Shown: piece by piece, positions 46,641-57,449 of the stretch
How positions within the stretch are numbered: position 1 is the first letter of the stretch
Layout of the letters: each line of letters begins with the position of its first letter
Assembly: GCA_963971425.1 (NCBI GenBank)
Contig: OZ020517.1
Coordinates: 8,992,501-9,056,500 of the forward strand
Length of the DNA stretch: 64,000 nt
Reading direction: 5' to 3'
Source of the DNA: Bryoerythrophyllum caledonicum
Lineage: Eukaryota > Streptophyta > Bryopsida > Pottiales > Pottiaceae
Notes under the pieces: model-generated
Told to the model about the DNA's origin: nothing
What the model saw: the letters and a program-made list of their open reading frames with translations, nothing else
The model's database searches: none
Made by a program: the position numbers and the translations under genes

Positions 46641-47684
46641 TTTAATCCCTAAATTTCTTTGACAATTTCACATAAAAAACACTTCAAAATTGCTTGTTTT
46701 AGTGCAATGAGTAAGGACAATGCCAAAAACTTTTACTTCTAGTTTTAACCGTAGGATCTCAATTGAGACGTAAATTTGTTTTGGTGAATGTTGGGATCTA
46801 GGGTTGGCTTCTGTTGTGTGTTGTTTGATTGGATTTCGACACTTGTGATGTCTTGATCTTGACTCCAGATTTGGATCTTGTACAAATTTGTCATTGTTGT
46901 GGTAGAGGCGGCTAGGGTTTGTTGTTCTGGAGCATCTGACCTCTTCTAGGAACAAGCTACAAGCAAGGAAGGGAAAAAAAGACAAGGTGAAGTTACGTAT
47001 GTTGTTATTTTCATACCTGCTATTCAACTTATTTGCTTGATGTCTTGAGATTTTCTCTTTGTTTTGATGTTGGCGGTGTTGTTGTTGTAAGTGGTTGGGT
47101 ATGGGGATGGTTGTTGTCTTGGTAGCCGTCTTTGGCGTCTTGGTATATTGAGCTGCTAATGTTGTCTTTGTCTACATTTCTCCTCCTTGTTTCTATTTCC
47201 ATGTTTCTTTTTGGTTCAATACCGGTGGTGTTGGGTCTGTCGCTAATCTTTTATGTTGCATCTTCTTCCTAATATCAAATTTTGGCTGCTCTCCTTGAAT
47301 ACAAGGTCTTTTTATGCCTTTGTGTTGCCGTGATGATCCTTTGTTATATATAAGTTAGTGCTAATCTACATTTTGCACGTTTCTAGATCTATATGGTGAT
47401 AAAAGAGATGGAAGCAAGTGAAATGGATAACAAAAATGGAAACGCATGAGTGGAGTGGAGTCAATGTATCTGTCCTATATGCGAGTTGTTGACGTTGAAT
47501 TTGTTGGCGTGTAGATAGTTCTACTACCAATTTCACTCGGTGCTCATACCACTAGACTTGAGTTTGGGCGTAGTCTTTTGTATTGCAAAAATTCTTCTCT
47601 CTGTTGGTATAAATCTCGGCCTTCAAGCATCGCTCCTCAGAAGGTCTCTTCATGGTTTCTAGACGAAGATGACACTGTTGCTAG
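46641..47684. other. Noncoding DNA left of CACTA element 2
   Basis: It contains a copy of the relic with ACCGTAGGATCTCAATTGAG (46750-46771), a GGCGGCTAGGGTTTG tract near 46907 and GTTGTTG-rich sequence. The sequence at 52022-52468 right of the CACTA element is similar in style and may be the other side of one disrupted host locus. Confidence 0.35.
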
Positions 47685-49483
47685 CAGTACGGGAAATCGG
47701 CCTACAAATGACTACAGCACAAATGACTAGCCAGAAAACAATTACTACAGAATTACTCAGGATCTGCAAACGCTGCCCGAATCTAGCTAGTTAGTTGCCC
47801 TAGTCATTTTACAGTAATTGAAGTTTTTGCGGGCAGAGAGGTGATGAAAACCATGTGACGGCCAACATAGTTCATATCGTCATTCCAGTGTTTTCATCCA
47901 TGCTTCATCCGGTAGTGTTGACGTGGCAAGAAGGTGACTGATTAGGGTTGTGCCTTAGTGATTCATTAGTGATACGTTTGAAAAGAATTATTCTCTCACT
48001 AGAAAATAACTAGCTAAAGTAATATATGTTAGAACTAAAAATAACTCATGGGTATTTTTAGAAAATTGCTGAAGTAGATGGATGTCTACTTCTATTGGAC
48101 ATTGCTGATGTAGCAAATAGGTGATGACTTGGATTGTATTCCAGTAATTCCTTAGTAATACATTTGGCACAAATCACTGCGTCACTAAAATATTACTTGG
48201 TGCAGTAATATATTATATAACTAAAAATTATTCGAGGATACTTTTTAGAAAGTTGCTGACATAGAGGGATGTCTACTTCTGTTTGACATTGCTGATGTGG
48301 CAAGTAGATGGTGACTTGGATTGTGCTTTAGTAAATCTTTAGTGATAACCTTCAAACAAATTTCTGCATGACCAGGAAATAACTTGGCAAAGTAATATAT
48401 TCTATAACTGAAAAATGACTAGTGGATAATTTTTTATAACTTCCGATCAGATCGTTGGCACTTTGGATAATTTGCTGACGTGGATGGATGTAGGGTTATG
48501 TCAGATATTGCTGACTTGGATTATGTCTATATCATTCATTAGTGATATGTTTGAAAAGAATTACTCTCTCACTAGAAAATAACTAGCTAAAGTAATATAT
48601 GTTAGAACTCAAAAATAACTCATGGATAATTTTAGAAAATTGCTGACGTTGATGGTATCTACTTCCGTCGGACATTGCTGATGTGGAAAATAGGTGATGA
48701 CTTGGATTGTATTTCAGTAATTCCATAGTAATACATTTGGCACAAATCACTGCGTCACTAAAAAATTACTTGGTGTAGTAATATAACTAAAAAATAACTT
48801 GGTGGAAATCACTATACAGTAATTACAAAACCATGAAACAATAACTGCACTTTGACTCAACAACCAAGGATACCAATTCAATGACTAATGAATTACTATA
48901 AAATAACTACATGTTACCTCCCTTACTTCTGCAATAAAAACCCAACACACAAGATAACATCAGTCCTGCCTTATCACACATTTCGTAGAAAGCCTTCTAT
49001 AGACAAAGAAAGTCACCCAAACAAGAAAATAACACATCCAACCATTAGATGTGTGCTTTACCTTGTTGTTTACGAACCGGTTCCAGTCGCAAGATATGTC
49101 ACGATTAATGTTCCACCCAAACTCTCTCGCATCCTTCAGAAATCACATCCCATCAACATCAAATGGTCTCATACAAATATTAATATAAATACTATAAACA
49201 TTAATAGAAAACACTCAAAATTTGGAGTCTGACGTGAAACTCTCCACTTAAGGCTGATCCATAAACCAGAATCTTCTTGGGCACACATCCAGGTAACACA
49301 CATCTGCAACCAAAAATGCTCCAAAATCAAGAATAATTCCAATGATCAACTATTGTAGTTCCTAATCTAGAGGCAAAGTATGTTGCTCACATACCCTTGA
49401 CAACATCAGCTTTAGAAAACGCAAACCTCAAATTTTAGGTTAAGATATCAATCATTAACATGAAAATGTGGAAAGGGTTCATA

Positions 49484-49713
49484 CGTGCTACTGATGCCTC
49501 CAGCTGATTTCGAGCTGATAGGACTATACGGCAACTCGTAGATACCGACCTGAACATCCACACACAAACATCAGAACAACACCTTCAAACACATTGATGA
49601 TTGCAGAAAACGTATGTGATTGCACTCCATACCTTAGCACCAAAGCCAGTTGCGGTGCGAGAAGCGCGCATCTCACCGCTTCCCGCGCCGATCACGAACA
49701 GGTTGTAGTCATA
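49484..49713 (-). pseudogene. Captured glutathione reductase fragment (two exons and intron)
   Basis: Minus-strand exon 49713-49633 encodes YDYNLFVIGAGSGEMRASRT, then ATGFGAK; exon 49549-49484 encodes VGIYELPYSPISSKSAGGIS. They are separated by an 83-bp GT-AG intron in phase 0. Together they match the FAD-binding N-terminus of plant glutathione reductase (YDYDLFVIGAGSGG, then VAICELPFxPISSxxxGGVGGT). The final Gly of GAGSGG has become Glu, and the redox-active Cys region is absent. Retention of the intron means the capture was at the DNA level. It lies inside CACTA element 2. Confidence 0.8.
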
Positions 49714-49801
49714 GCCCCCGATACCCAACTGATACCTGGCACCCAACCACAGTCAAATCTAGAGTTTCGGAGGAGGTTTTTTTGAGGCGATTGATTGTTT
49801 G

Positions 49802-50145
49802 ATGATGGCGCTCTTCGGGACACAGTGCCTGCATGTGACGGAAGACCACGTCAAGGAGTGGAAGAGCACGAACGTGGCGCGCAAGCTCAAGGCCGGGGTC
49901 CTGGCTGCCAGATTCGTGTTCGAGCTTTGTCAAACCTTGGTGAGTGAGTTTTGGAAGGGTTTGAGATAGTTCTGTCTCAAAATCTCAAATCGGTGAATCT
50001 GGAAGAGGTGGATTTTGGAGGTGCATTGCGGACGAGCGGGAGGGGAGGCGTAGGTGAGGGCGCGGTGAGAGCTTTTGTGGAGGCGTGGGAGAAGGCGCTG
50101 CAGGAGCTGGCAGCAAACGAGGAGTTGAACCGCAATGGAAGATAA
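49802..50145 (+). pseudogene. Captured fragment resembling the N-terminus of THO complex subunit 2
   Basis: The plus-strand exon 49802-49939 starts with two ATG codons and encodes CLHVTEDHVKEWKS, then RFVFELCQTL, ending at a perfect donor TTG|GTGAGT. This resembles the start of plant THO2 (YVTEECLREWKSGNP, then LRFLYELCWT). A second open stretch, about 49979-50145, encodes LKSVNLEEVDFGG, then AFVEAWEKALQELAANEEL and is GC-rich. Its match to the following THO2 region is weak. It sits head-to-head with the glutathione reductase piece, within 90 bp. THO2 is a nuclear mRNA export factor. The assignment is from memory and moderate. Confidence 0.5.
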
Positions 50146-50579
50146 ACTTTGAATCAGTTGACAAGTAAGTTTGTATCTGAGGCGCATCTTCATTGCATTG
50201 ATGTTGAGGGGAAAATAGCGATTGTGATTTGGTAGAAATTATTTGGTTCTTGGTGATGGAATTTTTCAAGATGGAAGGTGAGTTGCCAGAAACTCTACGT
50301 AGTTTATGAATAGCCAAACTGCTCTTGAAGAACCGTATCTATTTGTCTGTCTGTCTATTTTGATCTCGGAATCATCTCTGTCCTTCCATGTTTTGAGTCA
50401 GAATTTCGCAAGAGTGATTCAAGCGATGTAATTGAGTTTTTTTATTAGCAGAGCATGTACTCCAAACGCTTGCCGATCCAATCGTGGTGAAGATGGAAGG
50501 TTAAGAACTAATTTCCTCATTTGTGGCTGTGAGTGAGTTTTAGGGTTTCATTGTAGGTTTATTTGCCGCCATCCTTAAC

Positions 50580-51240
50580 CTTCAAGGAACTACTTGTAGA
50601 GTCTTCAAAAAAAAATCCAAGTTTTCTTTGTGATGCATGCTTATTGGATGACATGCTTCGGTGAATATATGGTTCTTTGAAGAGGATACACCTGGTTCAT
50701 ACTATGGATTACATATTCATACGCTTGCCGATGCTATCATGAAGAAGGTGAGTTACAATTTATGGATCTGAATTAGGGTGACTCCAGAAATATCTCTTGA
50801 AGAACCTAATTCCATGATTCAAGTCAGAACTATTCGCAGTTATCTTGTGAAAGTCACTCATATTAGTATGTAGGAAAGGTAGAATATTTTCTTCTTGCAG
50901 GTTGTAAGTTTCTTCTTTGTGATGCATGCTTGTTGGATGTGGTTTGATGAATATTTGATTCTTTGTAGAGGATACAGACATCTCATATCATGAATGCATT
51001 TCCATAAGTGAGTTTCATTTCTCGATCTGAACTAGGGTGATTTCAGCAATATCTTTTGAAGAACCATATCTATCCTGGTTCCATGATTTGAGTCACAAGT
51101 ATTTGCAAGTTATCTTCGTGAAAGTCGATCACATTTCTAAATGGTAGACTTTTTTCTTGTTGCAGGTTGTAAGTTTCTTAATTGTGATGCATGCTTGTTG
51201 GATGTAGTGATTTGCAAGTGATTCCAACACTGGACTGCTT
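50580..51240 (+). repeat. Diverged ~270-bp tandem repeat in CACTA element 2
   Basis: Three copies share GATGCATGCTTGTTGGATG (starting near 50632, 50921 and 51185), preceded by TTGCAGGTTGTAAGTTTCTT in the last two and by AGTCACAAGT- or ATTTGAGTCA-like tracts. Nothing coding. Confidence 0.75.
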
Positions 51241-52021
51241 TCGGTGTTGCATCATGTGCAGTAGCTGAGAGTTCATTTCCTTGCTGTAGAAATAGACACC
51301 ATTAGGGTTTCATTGTACATTCATTTACTTGAATCCTAAACATGTAGGATCTTCAATCTCTATTCTTCCATATTATCTCTCTACTGATAATCATCCTTCA
51401 AACATTCACTGATACCTATATTGCTCGTAGAATGTTTAGTGCAAAGTCTCCCCAACATTTATGCTTTCTTGCAAAAGCATAAATGAAAGTTGTAACATGT
51501 GGCTTGATATCATTGTGTTTGTAGTTATCCGCAACTGGATAATTGTAGTTAACCCCAACCGAATAATGACCAGAGTAGAAGTAGAATTAGTGCTTGCAAT
51601 CTTATTATAGGCAATTTATTACTATCACAGTAACTAAGAAATTACTAAACTAACACTGCATAATGACTAAACAATAATTAGATAGTATACAAAAAAACTA
51701 TCAAATAACTATAGAATGTCTGCATTCAAACCATACAATAACCAAACAATAACTAGACCAAAATTAAAATTAGTACATACATATCTCTTATGGGTAAATT
51801 TACACTACCAGAATAATTAAGGAATTACTTAACTAACACTGCACAATCACTAAACAATAACTAGGCAGTTCACAAAAAAACTATCATTGTTCACATCATT
51901 GTCCATGTCATTGTCCACGTCATCTGCCACGTTTAATTCCACATGACACAAAAATCCACATCATCATCCACCATAAATTCCATGTCACACTCAAATCCAC
52001 TTTAGTAGCCAACTCATCAAC

Positions 52022-52466
52022 TCATGGGTTGCTGAGCCGTGCGTTCGGATTCATCTTTCTCAGGTCAAGGAGAGCGTCACCAATGCAGTTGTAGATCTGG
52101 TTTTTAAAATGTTGTTGCTACTGCTGCTCGGAGTTAGTGCAGTGGATATGTTGTTGTTGCTCGAGATCGGTGTTGTTAGGGCATTTCTCTTGCTTTAGAT
52201 TAGTGTTCTTGAAGAACTTGTAGTTGTATACGGATTTGATGTGTATTTGATGTGCGTGGGTCTTTACTTCTGTAGATGCCAATAGATCTGGATCTAGTCG
52301 TTTTACTACGAGATTGGCCTTGTCTATATCTGGTGTTGTTTCTACACTGTTGTGGCAACTTTGGGCTAAGAGGGTATCTTGTTGTTCCAGTTTTAGTAGT
52401 CTAAAGTTTCAGGATCTGGGCTTGCAAGGAGTCACGTGTGCTAATGTGTCTTTTCCTAAAGCAACT
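52022..52466. other. Interrupted flank between CACTA element 2 and the Harbinger element
   Basis: GTTGTTG-rich DNA. The frame at 52314-52466 appears to be continued by 56028-56295 (GTTGCATCA-type coding look, KKVKNLAYKTLV, then PSALRSTMPEL) across the Harbinger insertion. I do not recognise the product. Confidence 0.35.
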
Positions 52467-52764
52467 GAGGCCCTCTTTACACTAGAGGCGAGAAGCTGTG
52501 GAGAAAACCTCACGAGGGCCATGGCTCATCCTTGAGAAGCCAACCTTTGACCTTGACAGCCTTTGGATATAGTGTAAAGTGAGAAGGGGCCACAAAATAA
52601 AGTGCTAATTTTTTAAATATATTTTCTAATATAGGGCTGGTCGTAACTTCCACTACACTACCTCCCATTTCCACCCCAACACCGGTTTTGTCTTTCTAGT
52701 TGTTGGCGATTTCTTTTGCTTCATTCTTTCTCGTTTTTGCCTTGTTTATTGAAATTTCAGCACT

Positions 52765-53742
52765 ATGGAGGAGAGGAGGAAGAAGCTTGTGGTGATGATG
52801 GTCTTGTATTGGTGTTCCTACATGATTACGCAGCATGTTAACAACATGCAAGCTTTGATTTTACAAGGTGAGTGGACGAATGTTGCAATTTTCAGCATTT
52901 GCCTTCAAAGTTTAGGATTTAGAGATCGAACCATTTGAAGTTTTGAGAGGCAATCTCGCTTTGTAGACCGGTATTTGTTGGGTTCAATTACGGAGAAGAT
53001 GTTCAAGGAAAGGACCCGTGTCTCGCATGCTACATTCAGATTTTTATGTGAGACATTATGAGATGGGCTGCGTATGGTTGGAGAAGTATATGGAGTTGCA
53101 GAATGTACAATTTCAGGAATTGTGAGGGAATTTTGTAAAATGGTGAGACTACATTTGCAAAAGATTTTTATTCAAATTCCAAATGAAAACAAACTTAGGG
53201 TTTTGGCAAAAGAGTTTGAGAGGTTGCATAATATACCTCACATTATAGGAGCCATAGACGGTTCACATTTTCCTGTGCTAGCTCCAGTTATTGGTGGAGA
53301 GGATTACTACTGCCGCAAATCTTTTCATTTAGCTTTGTTGCAAGGAATTGTTGATACAAATTGCATTTTTTGGGATTACAAGTTTGGGTGGGCGGGAAGC
53401 TTGCATGATTGGACTATTTTTCAACAAACCAAGGTTGGAAGAGCTTGTATGGAAGGGAAATTCCTACCATACAAATTGATTGGAGATGCGGCGTATCTGG
53501 TGCGGCCTTGGATGTATTGTCCATTCAAAGGCACTTCTAATGAACTGGAATCTTACAAGGCACATTGGAATTTTATCCAACCTTTACGATCAATGGCAGA
53601 TATTCTGTCAACTTGTATTGTCTTACATAATTTATGCATCATCACGAAGGACAAGTTTGATGCAATATGGATTGAAGAAGTCGAGGTTGAATTGAAGAAA
53701 CGGGTTGAAGATGGCACGGTGAAGAGAGGGCAAGTCTTATGA
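52765..53742 (+). pseudogene. PIF/Harbinger transposase, inactive
   Basis: Exon 1 runs from ATG 52765 (MEERRKKLVVMMVL) to the donor at 52867 (CAAG|GTGAGT). The second exon, from about 52950, reads RQSRFVDRYLLGSI and on to TGA/ATG at 53061-53074, then an open frame to 53742. The helix-turn-helix (VAECTISGIVREFC) and catalytic region follow: first Asp in IIGAIDGSHFPV, second Asp in WAGSLHDWTIF. After KAHWNFIQ the frame jumps directly to PLRSMADILSTCIVLHNLC. Relatives have about 25 residues there with the third catalytic Glu (VERAFGxLKxRW type), so an in-frame deletion near 53581 removed it. With a stop at 53061 as well, this copy cannot be active. Confidence 0.85.
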
Positions 53743-54009
53743 GGGCAACGAGCTTCTATTGAAGAGGTAAAATCTTGGACTTTGAAATGTGGTATGAAAA
53801 AAACATTTCAAAATCATAAGATAGAAGAAGTAGATGCTGAAGAGGAAGCTTTTTTGATAAAACAAGATGAAAAAGATGTTGATTTATTGAGAGAAGCTAC
53901 TATGGCTCATGAATCCATTGCAAAAACTTTGTGGGAATACAACTTGTCGAAGGAGTCGACTATTCAATTTTCAGAATCAAGTAGTGATTCTGAAGCTATG
54001 AAAGAATAG

Positions 54010-55519
54010 CTACGATTTTTCTAGAATGGCTGTCATATGCCTATCCATGTTTTTGAATAAAGCGGTGCTTTCTTGGAAGGTTGTGAGAAAGCTAGTAGGA
54101 TTGGAGACAACCTTTTCCAAGATCACTTCCAAATTGTCTTGAAATTTCTTCTTCTTCTTCTCTTGCTTTGGCATAACCTCACGGTCTTGCAATTCTGATG
54201 GTGCTTGGTCTTCATCGTTTTCATCTTCACATTCCGTGGCACATGCTGGAATTTGGTTTTTTACACATGCACGAGTAGAATTCTAAACATCAAGCTGGTC
54301 AAACCATTTGGAATCTTGGTGCCTATCCAAACCTGAAATTTCATTGGCTCTCTAATCATTCTTGTATTCGGCATAGATCACTTTGTACTTCTTCTTGCAT
54401 GATTCCTATGAGCGGTCAAAGCCTCGAATTGCTGCCACCATTCTTGCTTGCAATTTCAACCATGTAATAATCCCTGAATTTTCATAGTAATACACATCAG
54501 TACATTCATATACAAACATATGGAAGTGAAATAATCCTCAAAATGCCAAAAAAACAACCGAGAGGGCCTCATTTCGGGACATAAAGATTGAGGGCAGCGT
54601 AGGAAAGTCAAATTGTCACACAAAAAGGGGGGAGAGAAGGTTGGTGGCACACTTCCCAAGGTATTCCCTTTCCTTGGGAAGAGGTCCACGGTTCAAACCC
54701 CCATGGCCGTGCCCTTTTACGAGGCTCAATGGGGGGGAGAAGGGAGGCTCCTGGCACCGCCTAAGGCCAAGGCCTTTAAAAGGCCAAATTGGCCAAATTT
54801 TAAATCTGATTTTTTTTTTCTCTAAATTTCCAAAAAATTTTATATGCAAAAATCTTACAGTTATAGTTTTTGTAAAATGTACATCTTCTTTTTGAAAAAA
54901 AAATTATGTGTACACATGGATATGAAATAACACAAAAATTTATAGAAGGAAAAAATACACACACAAACCTTGTTTTTTTGCACATCTTGAAAATTCTTCT
55001 TCCATCTCCACGAATCGATATCAAGGCTTCGACCTCGAAATCTCGCCACTTCCGAGTGGATCCTTCTTCTTCCAAATCTCAACTAGCCAAATTCACCACT
55101 TCCTTTACTGCCTTCTTTGTTGTCTTCTCTGATTTCTTCTTCTTTGCTGGAGCACTTGTTTTTCCTCCTCTTGATGGCCGTCCTCTCTTCTTTGGTGTAG
55201 ATACATCCTCTTCGTGCAGTGCCTTTGCTGCAGCCTAGATTGCCTCCTCCTCCTTCACATTCATTAGAGAATTCCTTGCATTTTCACTTGGTGCCACTTC
55301 CTCACTTGATGGTTGCAAATCTGAACCACTACAACGAGGTATTCCAAGAGGCATAAAATATCTAGCACTACCAGCACAAAAACGTTCAAAATTTGAAACC
55401 TGCGTTTGAGGAGAAATGGGCTGAAATTGGGGTTGAGAATAGCTCATCCAAGGCGAATTTTGACTCCATGCTTGTCCTTGAGATTGCAAGAACTCCCCAT
55501 CTTGAGAGTGGCCTTCCAT
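54010..55519 (-). pseudogene. Harbinger ORF1, Myb/SANT-like DNA-binding protein
   Basis: ATG at 55519 (MEGHSQDGEF), Gln/Ser-rich start, basic stretch with KKRGRPSRGGK (an AT-hook-like motif), then the trihelix opening STRKWRDFEVEALISIRGD near 55010. After an intron of about 500 bp come WLKLQARMVAAIRGFDRS and SCKKKYKVIYAEYKND (54470-54360), the rest of the SANT-like domain, then an acidic linker and a C-terminal helix NLEVILEKVVSNP to 54010. ORF1 proteins help the transposase into the nucleus and onto the element ends. At least two stops interrupt the frame (for example after AEYKND). The intron holds a SINE-like insert. Confidence 0.72.
54600..54850 (+). mobile_element. Possible tRNA-derived SINE
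   Basis: GGTTCAAACCCC at about 54691 matches the RNA polymerase III B box. A plausible A-box region (GGTTGGTGGCACAC) lies about 50 bp upstream, and an AT-rich, T-tract-containing stretch follows. No target duplication was established. It lies in the intron of Harbinger ORF1. Confidence 0.35.
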
Positions 55520-56027
55520 TGCAATGAACTCAAGGCAAAAAAAATTGGGCAAAAAAACCTCAAAAAACAAGCAAACTTCCTAGTCACATATGAGGAAGAA
55601 GAAAAAGATGATTTCAAATGATCAAGGAACTATCTTTAAGGAGGACAATTGGGAATGAATAGTAATAGCCGTTGGATAGAAAACGTGTTAAATAACTGGC
55701 CGGTAGTAAAAGTGGTCGTTCCGAAATATTCTTAAGAAAATAAAAATGATTGGCTGTGAGAATTTTGGCCAAACGGCCTCCCGGATTTTGCGTTAGGCCC
55801 ACCTCTTGAGGTGGGCTTGACGAAAAATCCGGGGGCCTTGAAAAATGTGCTTTTTTGCTGCCACGAAGGACAAAAGTGTTGTCCATGTCATTTTCTCCTC
55901 CTTTCGTCCCTTGGGCTGAAAAAATCAAGTGTAAAGTGACATTCTTTGGTCTTCTCGGTTTCTACGCCTCCCATTGGCTGAAATTTCTCTCCTCACGGCC
56001 TCTTGCCTCTAGTGTAAAGAGGCCCTC

Positions 56028-57449
56028 AGATGAATCTGATGTAGGAGGTCTGATTGCGTCAAAGAAGGTCAAAAATTTGGCTTACAAAACATTGGTTCCC
56101 TCCGCTCTGAGATCTACTATGCCAGAACTCTCTTCCTTGCATGATCTCCCTCAAAAACTAGATTTGATCTGCTCTCGTTCTTCCCAACACATCTGCATAC
56201 ATCAATTCACTAAGCTCAAGAGATTGCACACCATGGGGGACGCCTATCAAGTCCAGCCATCTCTTGGTATCCTTGGGGCGCCCTCACGAGACTAACTCTG
56301 TGCCACCCTCACCTGAAAAAACAAAGCCCGTTAGTTGCCCATTGAACCGCCTCTATTCTCCTCAAAGTCTAGACTTGTCTCCAGCCATGGCCGAGAATGA
56401 AGAAAGATAAGTCATGTTGAACTACGCATCTTAACCCCTAAATGAAAAATGTTCCAAGGTGGGCTTTTGCATATCTTGGGCACATTTCCATGGTTGCAAT
56501 TTATATTTGCAATTCTTTAAATTTTATATAGAGATGCAAAAAGACAAGAGGTAGGTGGGAGTATAATTTTTATTCTGATTGGACTTATAGAAAAAAGTTA
56601 TGCCATTTTAAAGAAAAAACTCTTGAATGCGGGCACATCAGGCAACTCCAAAAGTTTTGCTAGGACACTTTAGTGAATTTGAGATTTTTAATACTAGCAA
56701 CTAATATTATTTCCTTTCATATTTTCAAAAAAGAAATCTTGTCTTTAAACACGCAATTAAGCAATTATGCACTTAGCCAAGTGCACTGGTTGCTGGTAGA
56801 GAGCCGCAAGTTATTTGCTCATAACTTTTTAAAAAATCAGAATTTGGCAGAAGTTCAATGTGTTTTTTGTCAAATTTTTTTGGTGTTTGTCGTGTCATAC
56901 ATTGGCATCTTCATATTCATATCAGCAATATATTTTTTACATTCGCTACCTTCTTTTAGAAAATATATGATTTCTAATCTAGTTTGCAAATCCTGCTACA
57001 AAATTATGATCATGTGCCCAAAGAGATTATAAATGTGTTATGAGTTATTATAGGATTTTAGAGTACTGCACTACAAATACAATGTGTAAGAGATACAAAA
57101 ATATATATGCAATTTCCTAAGACTGTGTAAAGTACCTCACTGTATTTTATAATGCAAAAACATACATAATCAAGCAATTCCACACTATTGCTGAGGAATT
57201 CTACACTATTGCTGAGGAATTCTAAAATCAAACATATCATATGGACTACCCAATATATAAATATATACCACCCACCGAACGATAGACACATCTCAAACTA
57301 CATTATACTAACATACTTGCCACCTAAAATGCATGCATGCTCTACTATAGTATATAGCTCCAGGGCTCAGAGCTCATCTTCTGGCGCAACGACTCCCTCC
57401 ACGTGTCCAATGGCGCTACCTACCATAGCGGACAATTCACGATCCTGCA
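56028..57449. other. Spacer between the Harbinger element and the unknown gene
   Basis: 56028-56410 has coding-like composition (LDLICSRSSQHICIHQ, then VPPSPEKTKP) with no family I recognise. It continues the flank seen left of the Harbinger insertion. 56430-57300 is AT-rich, with a 21-bp direct duplication TTGCTGAGGAATTCTACAC at 57186-57225. Confidence 0.4.

Larger units (their letters stand above)
47685..52021. mobile_element. CACTA (EnSpm) element 2, relative of element 1, carrying host gene fragments (Pack-CACTA)
   Basis: The left end CAGTACGGGAAATCGG (47685) is a one-base variant of the CACTACGGGAAATCGG terminus. About 550 bp then follow element 1 (10635-11200) closely. The right part (about 51540-52021) matches 13240-13720 of element 1, but the last ~210 bp and the terminus are missing, so no target duplication can be shown. 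AATGACTA-type motifs fill both subterminal zones. Part of the left arm is repeated (47950-48240 against 48540-48800). The interior 49250-51500 is not in element 1 and holds pieces resembling glutathione reductase and THO2, plus a tandem array. Confidence 0.85.
52469..56025. mobile_element. PIF/Harbinger element, 3.56 kb, with both genes
   Basis: The inverted ends GGCCCTCTTTACACTAGAGG and CTCTAGTGTAAAGAGGCCC lie at 52469 and 56025. The flanking triplets are TGA and TCA, a 3-bp target duplication with one difference. Inside are a DDE_Tnp_4-type transposase on the plus strand (52765-53742) and, convergent to it, a Myb/SANT-like ORF1 on the minus strand (54010-55519). This is the two-gene layout of PIF/Harbinger elements. 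A SINE-like insert lies in an ORF1 intron. Confidence 0.88.

Noticed and set aside
54691-54702. A tRNA gene
   Set aside because: A B-box-like GGTTCAAACCCC is present, but no cloverleaf could be made around it; a SINE relic is more likely.
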